Positions 7,019 to 16,408 of a DNA stretch of 64,000 nt are shown in pieces; the first letter of the stretch is position 1; each line of letters starts with the position of its first letter. Source of the DNA: Chryseobacterium koreense CCUG 49689 (GTDB taxonomy: Bacteria; Bacteroidota; Bacteroidia; Flavobacteriales; Weeksellaceae); NCBI RefSeq assembly GCF_001045435.1, contig NZ_LFNG01000001.1, positions 124,001 through 188,000 on the forward strand. Reading direction: 5' to 3'. The notes under the pieces were generated by a model. The model was not told the origin of the DNA, did no database searches, and worked only from the letters and a program-made list of their open reading frames with translations. The position numbers were made by a program, and so were the translations under genes.

Positions 7019-8365
7019 ATGAAACTAGCCGATTTAGCGAAGGAACTTCATATTTCAACTGAAAGTTTCATCAAATTCATCACCGATTTCGACCTGGAAC
7101 TTTCCGAATGTATCACAACCAATTTCGATGTGAAGGATGATTTCGTGAGATTCGCAAGGGAAAACATCAGCTTCCTGCAAAAATATGAAAAGGATTTGAA
7201 GGCTGATAAATCTGTAGAAGACATCGCAGAAAACATCCACCAACCTGCAGAGAAAATTGTGGAAATCATCAAAAAGGAAAAGCCAAAATTGTTTGATAAT
7301 GGACTGTACAAATCTTCGATTTCAAGCTTTGGGATTGACCATAAACTTGGTGGGAATTATCAGTTCGTCTATGATTATTTCGGCAAGAAGACGAGTCTGA
7401 AAGAGAGAGATTTCATCGGTTACCGCGATTTGTTTTTCTATATTTCACAGGAATTGCAGCCTTTTATCAACAGTACGCATCTCAGTGAGTGGGGATTACA
7501 CCGTCCGGCGGGAATTGTTTTATATGGTCCACCGGGAAGCGGCAAGATTTTTTGGGCATACAAAATTGCAGAAATCATTGGTTATCAGTTCAAAGAAGTA
7601 AAAAAACACTACCTCGGAAGTTCATTTGTAGATGGCAATAAATCAAGATTCAATGAGTTTTTGGTGAACATGCTGAAAGAAGAAAAAGTTCTTCTGTTTA
7701 TGGAAGATTTTGACTCGATCATGGGAATCCCACACGACGAACAGTCGGCAGCTGAATGTGACGAAGAAACTAAGGACATCATTCTGCACTATATCGGACA
7801 TTTTGAGGCAGAAGACTTGCTCATGGTAGGTTCTGCAAACTCCATTATAGAAATTGACAGAGAAGTTCTGGCTCCAGGTCGTTTTGACGTACTGATTCCG
7901 ATCTTTCCTCCAAATTTACACGAACGCTGTGAAATGATTCTCTTTCACATGATGGATCACCTGACCGAGGATTCGGTTCTAATGAAGATTCTCACTAAAA
8001 ACCAGGCGGATCATTTACCGTTTTGGAACGAAATTGCCTCCAAGATGAAGACATTTTCCAATACGATGATTATTGACTTTACCCAAAGTTTAAAGAAAAG
8101 GATTAGAAACATCTATCTTAATGACCAATCAGAAGACATCGTGATTGATGCTCATATTTTGGAAGCGGCTCTGCGAGATGCATCTGCCAAACTTACCGAA
8201 GAATATTTGAATCAGGTGGATCAGTTCCTTCAGGATGCTGCGATCAATAATTATGATGAATTTCAGCACCGGATTGAAGGCCTAAAAAATGAACTTGAAG
8301 ATTATAAAGTGGTTGAAGCACCTACAAAAACTATAGGTTTCACCCATAACGATGAAGAAAAATAG
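7019..8365 (+). CDS. AAA-family ATPase with IF2_N-like N-terminus and altered Walker A
   Basis: A 448-residue cytoplasmic protein. Residues 1-55 (LADLAKELHISTESFIKF, then DFDLELSEC) resemble the small N-terminal domain of translation factor IF-2. A classical AAA module occupies about 165-320: Walker A GPPGSGKI (170-177), in which the usual Thr/Ser after the lysine is isoleucine; Walker B LLFMED (225-230) with Glu-Asp instead of Asp-Glu; sensor-like GSANSI; and the arginine-finger segment GRFD (287-290). A helical C-terminal region follows, rich in charged residues. The substrate and role are unknown; the altered nucleotide site suggests weak or regulated hydrolysis. Confidence 0.8.
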   Translation: MKLADLAKELHISTESFIKFITDFDLELSECITTNFDVKDDFVRFARENISFLQKYEKDLKADKSVEDIAENIHQPAEKIVEIIKKEKPKLFDNGLYKSSISSFGIDHKLGGNYQFVYDYFGKKTSLKERDFIGYRDLFFYISQELQPFINSTHLSEWGLHRPAGIVLYGPPGSGKIFWAYKIAEIIGYQFKEVKKHYLGSSFVDGNKSRFNEFLVNMLKEEKVLLFMEDFDSIMGIPHDEQSAAECDEETKDIILHYIGHFEAEDLLMVGSANSIIEIDREVLAPGRFDVLIPIFPPNLHERCEMILFHMMDHLTEDSVLMKILTKNQADHLPFWNEIASKMKTFSNTMIIDFTQSLKKRIRNIYLNDQSEDIVIDAHILEAALRDASAKLTEEYLNQVDQFLQDAAINNYDEFQHRIEGLKNELEDYKVVEAPTKTIGFTHNDEEK

Positions 8366-8380
8366 CGCCTGACTTTTCAA

Positions 8381-8572
8381 TTATTTCTGATTTTTTGACA
8401 ACGGAGGTACTTTTAGACCCGCATCTTCCGCTTCTGAGATTCCGATTGCGATCGCCTGTTTTCGGTCGGTCACTTTTTTTCCGGATGATGATTTCAATTT
8501 ACCCTCCTTGAATTCGTGCATTACTTCACCAATTTTTTCCTGGGCTTTTTTTGAATATTTCTTTTTGCTCAT
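8381..8572 (-). CDS. Small basic DUF6496-like protein
   Basis: A 63-residue lysine-rich protein. It starts with SKKKYSKKAQEKIGEVMHEF and contains GKLKSSSGKKVTDRKQAIAI, the pattern I associate with DUF6496-like proteins. No transmembrane segment or signal is seen. The function is unknown; nucleic-acid binding is possible from the charge. It lies 18 bp downstream of the 8591-9061 gene on the same strand and is convergent with the AAA gene, with stop codons 15 bp apart. Confidence 0.75.
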   Translation of the reverse strand: MSKKKYSKKAQEKIGEVMHEFKEGKLKSSSGKKVTDRKQAIAIGISEAEDAGLKVPPLSKNQK

Positions 8573-8590
8573 GATCGATTTCTTTTACCA

Positions 8591-9061
8591 TCATTTTGAA
8601 ATGGATACTCCTATTTCATAGACTTTTGCGTGTTTCAGATATTTTGATCGCTCACGCGAAGTCACGGACTCAAATTCACCATTTTTAAGCACGATGATGG
8701 GATCTTCAGCAATCTCAATCTCTGCATTAGAAATATATTTTTCTTCCGGGCTATATCCTACCAATTTTGATTTAATTTTCATAAGTTCGTCTGCATAATC
8801 CCGAAATCCTGCATCTACCGAGTGAATGAATCGATATTCCGGACCTGCCTCCACGAAAAAATGCAGCTTCTTTTCACGCAAACCCGCTTCGTCAGTAATC
8901 TGCGGATTATCATTTCCATCTTTGAATCCAACTTCCACGATATTCCCGTTTTTTAAATTTGCAAAACTTTCGGCATCCTGGTAACTCGCAAATCCTGTGT
9001 AAATAACTTGGTCATCCAAAGTATATTTACTTAATTTTTCATGTTGTGCACTGGTTTCCAT
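8591..9061 (-). CDS. Hypothetical protein, 156 aa
   Basis: I do not recognise the family. The protein is acidic and soluble-looking, with no signal peptide or membrane segment. It seems to have two halves: residues 1-75, with a YTGFASYQDAESFANLKNGN segment and a beta-rich GDVEVGFKDG-like part, and a C-terminal half with EIEIAEDPIIVLKNGEFESV and a final VYEIGVSISK strand. The ATG at 9061 is used; the track of possible starts also offers a GTG one codon earlier. It is probably co-transcribed with the downstream 63-aa gene and divergent from the DPP gene. Confidence 0.65.
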   Translation of the reverse strand: METSAQHEKLSKYTLDDQVIYTGFASYQDAESFANLKNGNIVEVGFKDGNDNPQITDEAGLREKKLHFFVEAGPEYRFIHSVDAGFRDYADELMKIKSKLVGYSPEEKYISNAEIEIAEDPIIVLKNGEFESVTSRERSKYLKHAKVYEIGVSISK

Positions 9062-9153
9062 CACTATAATTTCTTATGATTATCATTAAAATCATCAATA
9101 ATTCTGCCACTCCTGTTAAAAAAACACGCTTTAACTATTTTTAGGAAAATGAC

Positions 9154-9161
9154 TATCTTTG
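9154..9161 (+). promoter_or_regulatory. -7 element of the dipeptidyl peptidase gene
   Basis: TATCTTTG matches TAnnTTTG. With transcription beginning near 9167, the ATG at 9183 is the first usable start, excluding the in-frame TTG at 9159. Confidence 0.55.
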
Positions 9162-9182
9162 AAATCTTATCAAAAAATTCAC

Positions 9183-11309
9183 ATGAAAAAACTCGTTCTA
9201 TCATTAGCTATTCTGGCTACTGTCTCCGCATTTTCGCAGGAAATTACTTTAGACAAAATTTATTCCGGCTATTATCGCGGCAAAAACATCGCAGGAATTG
9301 CTTCCTTAAAAAATGGTGAAAATTACGCCGTCATCGAGCGTGGCGGAATCGCCAAGTATTCTTATAAGACTTCTCAAAAAGAAGGAAATATCGTTGATGG
9401 GGATTTCCAGTCTTATCAGTTCAATGATGATGAATCAAAAATCTTATTGTTAAAGGACAGCCAACCTATTTACAGACATTCCTTTCTAGGCAAGTTTGAC
9501 GTGAAAGACCTGAAATCCAATAAAACATTAAGCCTAAATAATGGAAATTTTGTGCAGGAACCTACTTTTTCTCCAGATGGGACCAAAGTTGCCTTCATAG
9601 TGGACAATAATCTCTTTTTTCAGGATTTAAACACTGAAAAAATCACCCAGATCACAAACGACGGAAAGAAAAACTCAATTCTGAACGGGCTTGCTGATTG
9701 GGTTTATGAAGAAGAATTCGGCCACGCAAAACTGTACGAATGGACCAAAAATTCTGATGCGATCGTTTATGTGAAGTCCGATGAATCGCTGGTTCCCGAA
9801 ATGTTGATCCCTATTTACGGAAAGCAGCTCTACCCTTCTGAAATGCGTTTTAAATATCCAAAAGCAGGAGAAAATAATTCCGTGGTTTCTGCACAATTGT
9901 ACCGGCTTGATACCGGAAAAAATATTTCACTGAACTTGTCTGGATTCAGGAATTATTATATTCCAAACGTCATTCAGACCAAAAAAGCTGACGAAATTGT
10001 GTTGATCACATCCGAACGGATTCAAAACGCGTCAGATATATTGAAAGTGAACACCAAAACCGGAAATGTCACCAAACTATTCACCGAAACGGATGACAAA
10101 TGGATTGAAACCGATAATGTGACGATGGAGTTTCTGGATGACAATTCATTTATCTGGGGAAGCGAAAGAGATGGAAACCATCATCTGTATTGGTATGACC
10201 AAAATGGAAAATTAAAGAAACAAATCACCAAAGGAAACTGGGAAGTAACTGACTATTATGGTTTTAACCCAAAAACAAAAGAAGTACTGGTGAGAACTAC
10301 CCAAAATGGAAGCATCAATAAAGTGGTGTCAAAAATCAATATCGAGACCGGAAAATCAACCTTGCTTTCCAATCCCGAAGGAAATAACAGCGCCAGTTTC
10401 AGCAACAATTATCAGTACTTCATCGAAACCTCCTCTTCTGCCACCAAACCTTACACTTACGTCCTAAAAGACGGAAATGGAAAAACGGTGAGAGAGCTTC
10501 AAAACAATGATGAACAGCTGAAAAAATTGCAGCAGGACAATTTCGTGACCAGGGAATTTTTCACCATTCCCAATGAAGCCGGCGACCAAATGAACGCCTG
10601 GATTTTGAAGCCGAAAAACTTTGACCCGAACAAAAAATATCCGCTCTTCATGTTCCAATATTCCGGACCTGGATCACAAAACGTAGCCAATACGTTTGAC
10701 ACCGGAAATGGCTTATGGTTCAATCTTTTGGTTCAAAAAGGCTACATCGTGGCTTGCGTGGACGGACGCGGAACAGGCTACAAAGGAACAAAATTCAAAA
10801 AGGTAACCTACATGCAATTAGGCAAATATGAAATTGAAGACCAAATTGCAGCAGCCAAATGGTTTGGAAAACAATCCTATATTGATGCCTCGAGAATAGG
10901 AATTTTCGGTTGGAGTTACGGTGGATATATGTCAAGTTTGGCCATGACGAAAGGCGCAGATGTTTTTAAAGCGGGAATCGCGGTTGCACCCGTGACGAAC
11001 TGGAGATATTATGACTCCGTTTACACCGAAAGATTCATGAGAACACCGCAGGAAAACGCAAAAGGCTATGATGACAACTCCCCTACCGAATTCGCAAAAC
11101 TGATGAAAGGCAAATTTCTCCTCATCCACGGAACTGCCGATGACAACGTACATTTCCAGAACTCTATGGAATTTGCGGAAGCGCTAATCCAGAATAAGAA
11201 GCAATTTGAATTCATGGCTTATCCAGACAAAAACCACGGCATTTATGGAGGAAATACCCGTCCACAACTGTACCAGCTGATGACCAATTTTATTTTGGAA
11301 AACTTGTAG
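9183..11309 (+). CDS. Dipeptidyl peptidase IV-type S9 serine peptidase
   Basis: A 708-residue exported peptidase that removes N-terminal dipeptides (typically X-Pro). Residues 1-18 are a signal peptide (MKKLVLSLAILATVSAFS). An N-terminal beta-propeller covers about 20-480 and includes DWVYEEE (Glu176-178), the double-Glu motif that anchors the substrate amino terminus in DPP4. The alpha/beta-hydrolase domain has the nucleophile in GWSYGGY (Ser578), Asp653 in TADDNVHF and His685 in KNHGIY. All catalytic residues are intact and the length is normal. It sits directly before three peptide transporters, suggesting that periplasmic peptide trimming feeds import. Confidence 0.95.
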   Translation: MKKLVLSLAILATVSAFSQEITLDKIYSGYYRGKNIAGIASLKNGENYAVIERGGIAKYSYKTSQKEGNIVDGDFQSYQFNDDESKILLLKDSQPIYRHSFLGKFDVKDLKSNKTLSLNNGNFVQEPTFSPDGTKVAFIVDNNLFFQDLNTEKITQITNDGKKNSILNGLADWVYEEEFGHAKLYEWTKNSDAIVYVKSDESLVPEMLIPIYGKQLYPSEMRFKYPKAGENNSVVSAQLYRLDTGKNISLNLSGFRNYYIPNVIQTKKADEIVLITSERIQNASDILKVNTKTGNVTKLFTETDDKWIETDNVTMEFLDDNSFIWGSERDGNHHLYWYDQNGKLKKQITKGNWEVTDYYGFNPKTKEVLVRTTQNGSINKVVSKINIETGKSTLLSNPEGNNSASFSNNYQYFIETSSSATKPYTYVLKDGNGKTVRELQNNDEQLKKLQQDNFVTREFFTIPNEAGDQMNAWILKPKNFDPNKKYPLFMFQYSGPGSQNVANTFDTGNGLWFNLLVQKGYIVACVDGRGTGYKGTKFKKVTYMQLGKYEIEDQIAAAKWFGKQSYIDASRIGIFGWSYGGYMSSLAMTKGADVFKAGIAVAPVTNWRYYDSVYTERFMRTPQENAKGYDDNSPTEFAKLMKGKFLLIHGTADDNVHFQNSMEFAEALIQNKKQFEFMAYPDKNHGIYGGNTRPQLYQLMTNFILENL

Positions 11310-11353
11310 AAATCCAATCCCGAAATCTTCAGGGAAGAAATAGGAAAACTGTG

Positions 11354-11386
11354 AAAAATCCGCTCCGAATTTGGGGTGGATTTTTG
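11354..11386 (+). terminator. Terminator after the DPP gene
   Basis: A 13-bp stem with two wobble pairs: AAAAATCCGCTCC (11354-11366) and GGGGTGGATTTTT (11373-11385), loop GAATTT, ending in a T-run. It overlaps the -33 element of the next promoter. Confidence 0.75.
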
Positions 11387-11410
11387 TTTAAAATAAAAGT
11401 CCTATTTTTG
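11383..11410 (+). promoter_or_regulatory. Promoter of the first POT transporter gene
   Basis: TTTG (11383-11386), 16 nt, TATTTTTG (11403-11410). Transcription should begin near 11417, 13 nt before the ATG. The TTTG lies in the tail of the preceding terminator. Confidence 0.72.
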
Positions 11411-11429
11411 GGAAATTCAATTATAACTT

Positions 11430-13109
11430 ATGGAAAAAACAACAGCGAAACATCCGAAAGGACTGCCTTTTTTATTCTTTACCGAAATGTGGGAACGTTT
11501 CGGCTACTATTTGATATTGGGAATCTTCGTACTCTACATGATTGACCCGAAAGATACCGGTGGATTGGCTTTTCTGGACAAGACCGCCTATGATATTTTC
11601 GGGACTTATATTGCGCTTACTTACTTAACCCCATTTTTAGGTGGATTTCTTGCAGACCGGGTTTTAGGCTATGTGAAGGCGATCTATATCGGTGGTTTTT
11701 TGATGGCACTTGGTTATATCGGTGTTGGACTTTTCCAGCAACTGCCAATGTTTTACGCATCTTTGGGACTTGTCATTATTGGGAACGGTTTTTTCAAACC
11801 GAGTATTTCTACACTTTTAGGTAATCTTTATTCGGAAGAACCTTACAAAGCCAATAAAGATGCGGGCTACAATATTTTTTATATGGGAATCAACATCGGT
11901 GCATTGGTATGTAATTTCGTGGCTGCATACATGCGAAACAAATACGGATGGGGACCAGCGTTCATGACCGCAGGAGCCGGAATGTTGATTGGTTTGGTGA
12001 TTTTCTCACTCGGAATGAAGCATATTCGTGCAGCAAATGTCTTGAAACCTGTTCAAGAAGGCGACACTAAGATTTCTTCCATTTTGCTTAAAGTTTTCGT
12101 TCCTGCTTTGATTGCAGGTGCAATCGGATGGTTCTTGCCCGCCGCAATTTTCGGGCATGATATTTTCGGCAGTGAAAGCACCGATGCATTCATATTTGCC
12201 TGTATTCCGGTAATTTTCTTTTATGTAAATCTTTATTTAAGGGCCAATTCGGAAGACAAAAAACCAATCGGCGCATTGCTGGCAATTTTTGCCGTAAGTA
12301 TGATGTTTTGGGCTGTTTTTAAACAAAATGGAACCGCACTGACCAATTGGGCAAAATATTACACGGTGCGAACTGCTGCTCCTTCCATTGAAAAACCTTT
12401 GGAAACCCTTTATCTAGTGGAAACCAAAGAATATAAAGACAAGGAAGTTCCTGTTTATGATGAACAGTTCCGTGCACAGAAAGACGAATCCGGTAATACT
12501 TTAAAAGAATCCGGGAAGGATATATATTTCAGGAACCTCTCTCCTGAAGCAAAAGCAGATCTGGAAGCAAACCCCGGTGCAACGGTCTATCTCTATAATA
12601 CCGAACTCTTCCAATCCATCAATCCGTTTTGGGTAATCGTGCTCACTCCACTGATTGTGGGATTCTTCCTGATGTTGCGCCGAAGAGGCAAAGAACCCAC
12701 CACCGCCTCCAAGATCGTTCTCGGGTTATTTATCTCGGCACTTTCCTGTTTGGTGATGATTGGTGCAGTTTATGCCGGTGGTGGCAACCTGGAAAAAGTT
12801 TCGCCGTGGTGGCTGGTTGCGACTTACGGCGTGGTTACAGTCGGTGAATTGTGTCTTTCCCCAATGGGATTGTCACTGGTTTCAAAACTTTCCCCGCCTA
12901 GAATTACCGCTTTGATGATGGGTGGATTCTTTCTTTCCACGTCCATTGGAAACAAACTTTCGGGAATCCTTGCCAGTTTATGGTATGGTTACGAAGATAA
13001 GGCGAACTTCTTCTGGGTGAATTTCGGATTGTTATTATTGGCAACTTTGCTTGGATTGTCCATATTAAAGTACCTCAACAAAATTCTAAAAGAAAAAGGA
13101 GTTAGCTAA
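11430..13109 (+). CDS. POT/PTR-family peptide transporter 1
   Basis: A 559-residue proton-coupled di/tripeptide importer of the major facilitator superfamily. The proton-coupling motif ExxERFxYY is intact (Glu19-Tyr27 in TEMWERFGYY), the PTR2 signature appears as NIFYMGINIGALVCN, and GELCLSPMGLS marks the late helices. It is about 60 residues longer than the next paralogue because of a polar insertion at about 315-390 (TVRTAAPS to EANPGATV), in a loop before the last helices. It is the first of three adjacent paralogues; its own promoter and a downstream terminator make it an independent unit. Confidence 0.95.
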   Translation: MEKTTAKHPKGLPFLFFTEMWERFGYYLILGIFVLYMIDPKDTGGLAFLDKTAYDIFGTYIALTYLTPFLGGFLADRVLGYVKAIYIGGFLMALGYIGVGLFQQLPMFYASLGLVIIGNGFFKPSISTLLGNLYSEEPYKANKDAGYNIFYMGINIGALVCNFVAAYMRNKYGWGPAFMTAGAGMLIGLVIFSLGMKHIRAANVLKPVQEGDTKISSILLKVFVPALIAGAIGWFLPAAIFGHDIFGSESTDAFIFACIPVIFFYVNLYLRANSEDKKPIGALLAIFAVSMMFWAVFKQNGTALTNWAKYYTVRTAAPSIEKPLETLYLVETKEYKDKEVPVYDEQFRAQKDESGNTLKESGKDIYFRNLSPEAKADLEANPGATVYLYNTELFQSINPFWVIVLTPLIVGFFLMLRRRGKEPTTASKIVLGLFISALSCLVMIGAVYAGGGNLEKVSPWWLVATYGVVTVGELCLSPMGLSLVSKLSPPRITALMMGGFFLSTSIGNKLSGILASLWYGYEDKANFFWVNFGLLLLATLLGLSILKYLNKILKEKGVS

Positions 13110-13130
13110 TTTTTTCGGCTATTTCTTAAC

Positions 13131-13159
13131 AAATCGTGGGTCTATTCCGCGATTTTTTT
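13131..13159 (+). terminator. Terminator after POT transporter 1
   Basis: AAATCGTGG (13131-13139), loop GTCTATT, CCGCGATTT (13147-13155), then TTTT. A 9-bp stem with one wobble. Confidence 0.75.
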
Positions 13160-13190
13160 CTGGAATTAAGGAATTAACTCATAAAAAAAC

Positions 13191-13198
13191 TATATTTG
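13191..13198 (+). promoter_or_regulatory. -7 element of POT transporter 2
   Basis: TATATTTG, about 30 nt before the ATG at 13228. No clear TTG at the -33 position is seen. Confidence 0.55.
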
Positions 13199-13227
13199 CT
13201 AGTCTTAACAAAAAATAACAAAAAAAT

Positions 13228-14724
13228 ATGGATACGGTAAAACCTACAACAGGGCACCCTAAAGGATTGTACTCGCTGTTTTTCACTGAGATGTGGGAGC
13301 GTTTCTCCTATTATGGTATGAGAGCCCTTTTAACAATTTTCTTAACAGCTGAATTGGCAACTGGTGGTTTTGGTCTGGACAGGGCAGAATCACTTAAAAT
13401 TTACGGTGTTTTTACCGCATTGGTATATCTTACCCCTATTTTGGGTGGATGGTTTGCCGACAAAGTTTTAGGCCAAAGAAAATCCATTCTTATCGGTGGA
13501 TTGGTCATGGCGATTGGTCAATTTATGTTGGCCGCCAGTGCTGCTCCAGATTTACTTGGAGATATTGAAGCACGAAAACATTTCTTTTATCTTGGTTTGG
13601 GAGTCCTCATTCTTGGGAATGGATTCTTTAAACCAAACATTTCTACAATCGTAGGTGACCTTTATGATAATGATGATCCAAGAAAAGACGGTGCTTTTAC
13701 CATTTTCTACATGGGAATTAATATTGGTGCTTTCCTTTCCCCTTTTGTTGCAGGAACTTTGGGTGAAAAAGTGGGTTGGCCCTATGGTTATTTCGCAGCG
13801 GGTATTGGTATGTTGATCGGCGTGCTTTGGTTCTATGCAAGAAGAAACACATTGGAAGACAAAGGGTTGCCTCCAGGATATAAAGAAAAAGGCATCGCTC
13901 ATTTGTTGCCAAAAGACTGGAGGGATGTAATACTATATGTGATTGCAAATGTGGCATTCGTATTTTTGGTAATGATGATCTGGAACAATACTTCAGATGC
14001 TGTTCATTCCGTGATGGTATGGGTACTGGGTATTGCCGGCGCATTATTTATAGGTTCGTCGATCTTTAAAGGAACCAGTGGTTCTACGGAGTGGACAAGA
14101 GTTTTTGTAATTCTGATCTTGGCCTTCTTCAACATTGTTTTCTGGGCGGGATTTGAACAAGCCGGTGGTACATTCAATCTTTTCGCGCAGGAAAATACCA
14201 ACCGCGTCGTCGGTGGATTCGAGATTCCTACTACCTGGTTTCAAAATATTAACCCCATTGCCATTGTAACTTTGGCACCACTTTTCTCAATTCTTTGGGT
14301 TAAATTATCTGCTCGTAAATTAAATCCAAGAACGCCCGTTAAATTTGCATTGGCAATGTTTATCGGAGCTTTAGCTTTCTTCATCATGACTCAAGCGAAT
14401 AACAGTGCACAGGGCGGAAATCTCGTTTCTCCATTATGGCTCGTTGTAGTTTATGTACTTTTAACGATGGGTGAGTTAATGCTTTCGCCAATTGGACTTT
14501 CAATGGTTACCAAGCTTTCCCCAGGAAAAATCACTTCGATCATGATGGGGGTTTGGATGGCTTCCTTTGCATTGGGTAACTATTTTGCAGCTACTTTGGA
14601 GCAAATTCTACAGACTTACAATTTTGACTTGTATCCATTCATCACTTGGTTGATGCTGGCTTCAGGGGTTTCGCTGCTTCTGCTCTCACCGCTCCTTAAT
14701 AAATTTATGAAAGGAATTCACTAA
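13228..14724 (+). CDS. POT/PTR-family peptide transporter 2
   Basis: A 498-residue MFS peptide importer. The first helix carries TEMWERFSYYGMRALL with the ExxER proton-coupling motif, FYMGINIGAFLSPF is the PTR2 signature, and GELMLSPIGLSMVTKLSP is in helix 10. Length and motifs are typical for bacterial DtpT-like transporters. It lacks the large polar loop insertion seen in transporter 1. It has its own -7 element and a strong terminator downstream, so the three paralogues can be regulated separately. Confidence 0.95.
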   Translation: MDTVKPTTGHPKGLYSLFFTEMWERFSYYGMRALLTIFLTAELATGGFGLDRAESLKIYGVFTALVYLTPILGGWFADKVLGQRKSILIGGLVMAIGQFMLAASAAPDLLGDIEARKHFFYLGLGVLILGNGFFKPNISTIVGDLYDNDDPRKDGAFTIFYMGINIGAFLSPFVAGTLGEKVGWPYGYFAAGIGMLIGVLWFYARRNTLEDKGLPPGYKEKGIAHLLPKDWRDVILYVIANVAFVFLVMMIWNNTSDAVHSVMVWVLGIAGALFIGSSIFKGTSGSTEWTRVFVILILAFFNIVFWAGFEQAGGTFNLFAQENTNRVVGGFEIPTTWFQNINPIAIVTLAPLFSILWVKLSARKLNPRTPVKFALAMFIGALAFFIMTQANNSAQGGNLVSPLWLVVVYVLLTMGELMLSPIGLSMVTKLSPGKITSIMMGVWMASFALGNYFAATLEQILQTYNFDLYPFITWLMLASGVSLLLLSPLLNKFMKGIH

Positions 14725-14743
14725 AAAATTTCGTTAAAATAGC

Positions 14744-14772
14744 AAAAACCTCTGCTCGGTCAGGGGTTTTTT
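14744..14772 (+). terminator. Terminator after POT transporter 2
   Basis: AAAAACCTCTG (14744-14754), loop CTCGGT, CAGGGGTTTTT (14761-14771) and T. An 11-bp stem with one wobble. Confidence 0.88.
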
Positions 14773-14801
14773 GTTTAAATTCGTTAGCTAAATAAATTAA
14801 A

Positions 14802-16337
14802 ATGAACCTAACTCTCGAACAAATACAGGATTTCAAAGGAAAATATCCTCGACAGATCTGGCCGCTCTTTTTCTCGGAAATGTGGGAACGATTCTGCTTT
14901 TACGGAATGCGTGGAATGTTGGTGGTTTTCATGATCTCTCAGCTTAAACTGGAAGAACAGGAAGCCAATCTTCAATATGGAGCCACTCAGGCGTTTGTGT
15001 ATGCATTTACCTTTGTGGGTGGACTTTTTGCCGACAAGATACTTGGATTCAGGAAATCGCTTTTCTGGGGAGGTTTGCTGATGATTTTGGGAAGTTTGAT
15101 TTTGGCGACCAACGCGTTCAGTTTTGTACCGGGCATCACATACAGGAATTTCTTTTTAGGAATAGCATTTACCATCATTGGAACCGGATTCTTTAAACCA
15201 AATATCTCCACAATGGTAGGTAAACTCTATAAATCGGGAGATGGAAGAACTGATGCAGGATTTACTCTGTTTTATGCAGGAATCAATCTGGGTGCGCTTC
15301 TCGGCGGATATTTATGTGTTTCCATCGGGCAGGGAGATTTGTTCAACTCTTATATTGATCCCGACCACCGTTGGAATGTAGCTTTCGGTCTCGCTTCAAT
15401 AGTAATGATAATTTCCTTGGTCAACTTCCACTTTACCAGAAGATTGTTGGGCCCAATCGGTTTACAGCCCGGTCATGAACATTCAGACAATCCGGAAAAG
15501 AAAATCGTGAAGTGGCATGAATATGCGGTTTATGCAGGAACGTTAGTGATTATTCCTTTAATCATGATCATGGTTTCCAAAACCCAGTATACCGATTATT
15601 TCATGTGGACCATTGGACCATTGACGCTGTTTTACCTTTTCTATGAAATGTCTAAAGTAACTTCCGCAGAGCGAAAAAAACTTTGGGCAGCCTTGGTCTT
15701 TATCCTATTTTCAATTGTTTTTTGGGGAATATATGAACAAAGTGGTGGTTCTCTTAGCATATTTGCCGCAAAAAACTTAAACCGGGATTTGTTCAACCTT
15801 AATCCAAATGGAGTCAATAATTCTGGTGGTGCATTCTTCATCCTGCTCTTGGCAATTCCGATCGGACTATTGTGGATCTGGCTGAATAAACGGAAAATGG
15901 AACCTAATACCCTGATCAAATTCGGATTAGGATTCCTGTTTTTGGGATTGGGATTTTATGTGATTTATTCCACAAGACTTTTCGCAGATATGGCCGGAGT
16001 TACTTCCTTGAGAATCTTCACCATTGCCCTGTTTGTAATCACACTTGGCGAAATGTGCCTCTCCCCGATCGGACTTTCAATCATGACCAAACTTTCCACC
16101 AAAAACCTCCAGGGAATGATGATGGGGATGTGGTTTCTGGCTTCTGCTTACGGACAATATGTTGCGGGAATCATTGGTGCAAATATGGCGACCGCAAAAG
16201 AAGGTTCTTCAAATATCGACGCACTGATGGCATATACAGAAGGTTACAAACAACTCGGTCTTTATGCAGTAATCGCGGGAATAATTTTGATCATTATTTC
16301 TCCATTGGTTAAAAAACTGATGCAGGAAGTACGTTAA
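14802..16337 (+). CDS. POT/PTR-family peptide transporter 3
   Basis: A 511-residue MFS peptide importer, the most divergent of the three. It has SEMWERFCFYGMRGML in helix 1 (ExxER intact), FYAGINLGALLGGYL as a variant PTR2 signature, and GEMCLSPIGLSIMTKLS late in the protein. A hydrophilic segment in the middle (LGPIGLQPGHEHSDNPEKK) links the two six-helix halves. No TAnnTTTG promoter is visible between the terminator ending at 14772 and the ATG, so its transcription start is uncertain. The thioredoxin-like gene follows 71 bp downstream. Confidence 0.95.
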   Translation: MNLTLEQIQDFKGKYPRQIWPLFFSEMWERFCFYGMRGMLVVFMISQLKLEEQEANLQYGATQAFVYAFTFVGGLFADKILGFRKSLFWGGLLMILGSLILATNAFSFVPGITYRNFFLGIAFTIIGTGFFKPNISTMVGKLYKSGDGRTDAGFTLFYAGINLGALLGGYLCVSIGQGDLFNSYIDPDHRWNVAFGLASIVMIISLVNFHFTRRLLGPIGLQPGHEHSDNPEKKIVKWHEYAVYAGTLVIIPLIMIMVSKTQYTDYFMWTIGPLTLFYLFYEMSKVTSAERKKLWAALVFILFSIVFWGIYEQSGGSLSIFAAKNLNRDLFNLNPNGVNNSGGAFFILLLAIPIGLLWIWLNKRKMEPNTLIKFGLGFLFLGLGFYVIYSTRLFADMAGVTSLRIFTIALFVITLGEMCLSPIGLSIMTKLSTKNLQGMMMGMWFLASAYGQYVAGIIGANMATAKEGSSNIDALMAYTEGYKQLGLYAVIAGIILIIISPLVKKLMQEVR

Positions 16338-16408
16338 ATCAAAAGAATAGGAAACCCAATTATTTCGGCGTTTGTTTAACAATTGATAAAATTCAGCATC
16401 AAAGAATC

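Noticed and set aside
9076-9086. ATGATTATCAT palindrome before the 156-aa gene, considered as a Fur box
   Set aside because: It is only one half of the expected size and the downstream genes show no iron link.
11430-16337. The three POT genes considered as one gene split by frameshifts
   Set aside because: Each has its own start, ExxER motif, stop and full set of helices; they are true paralogues.
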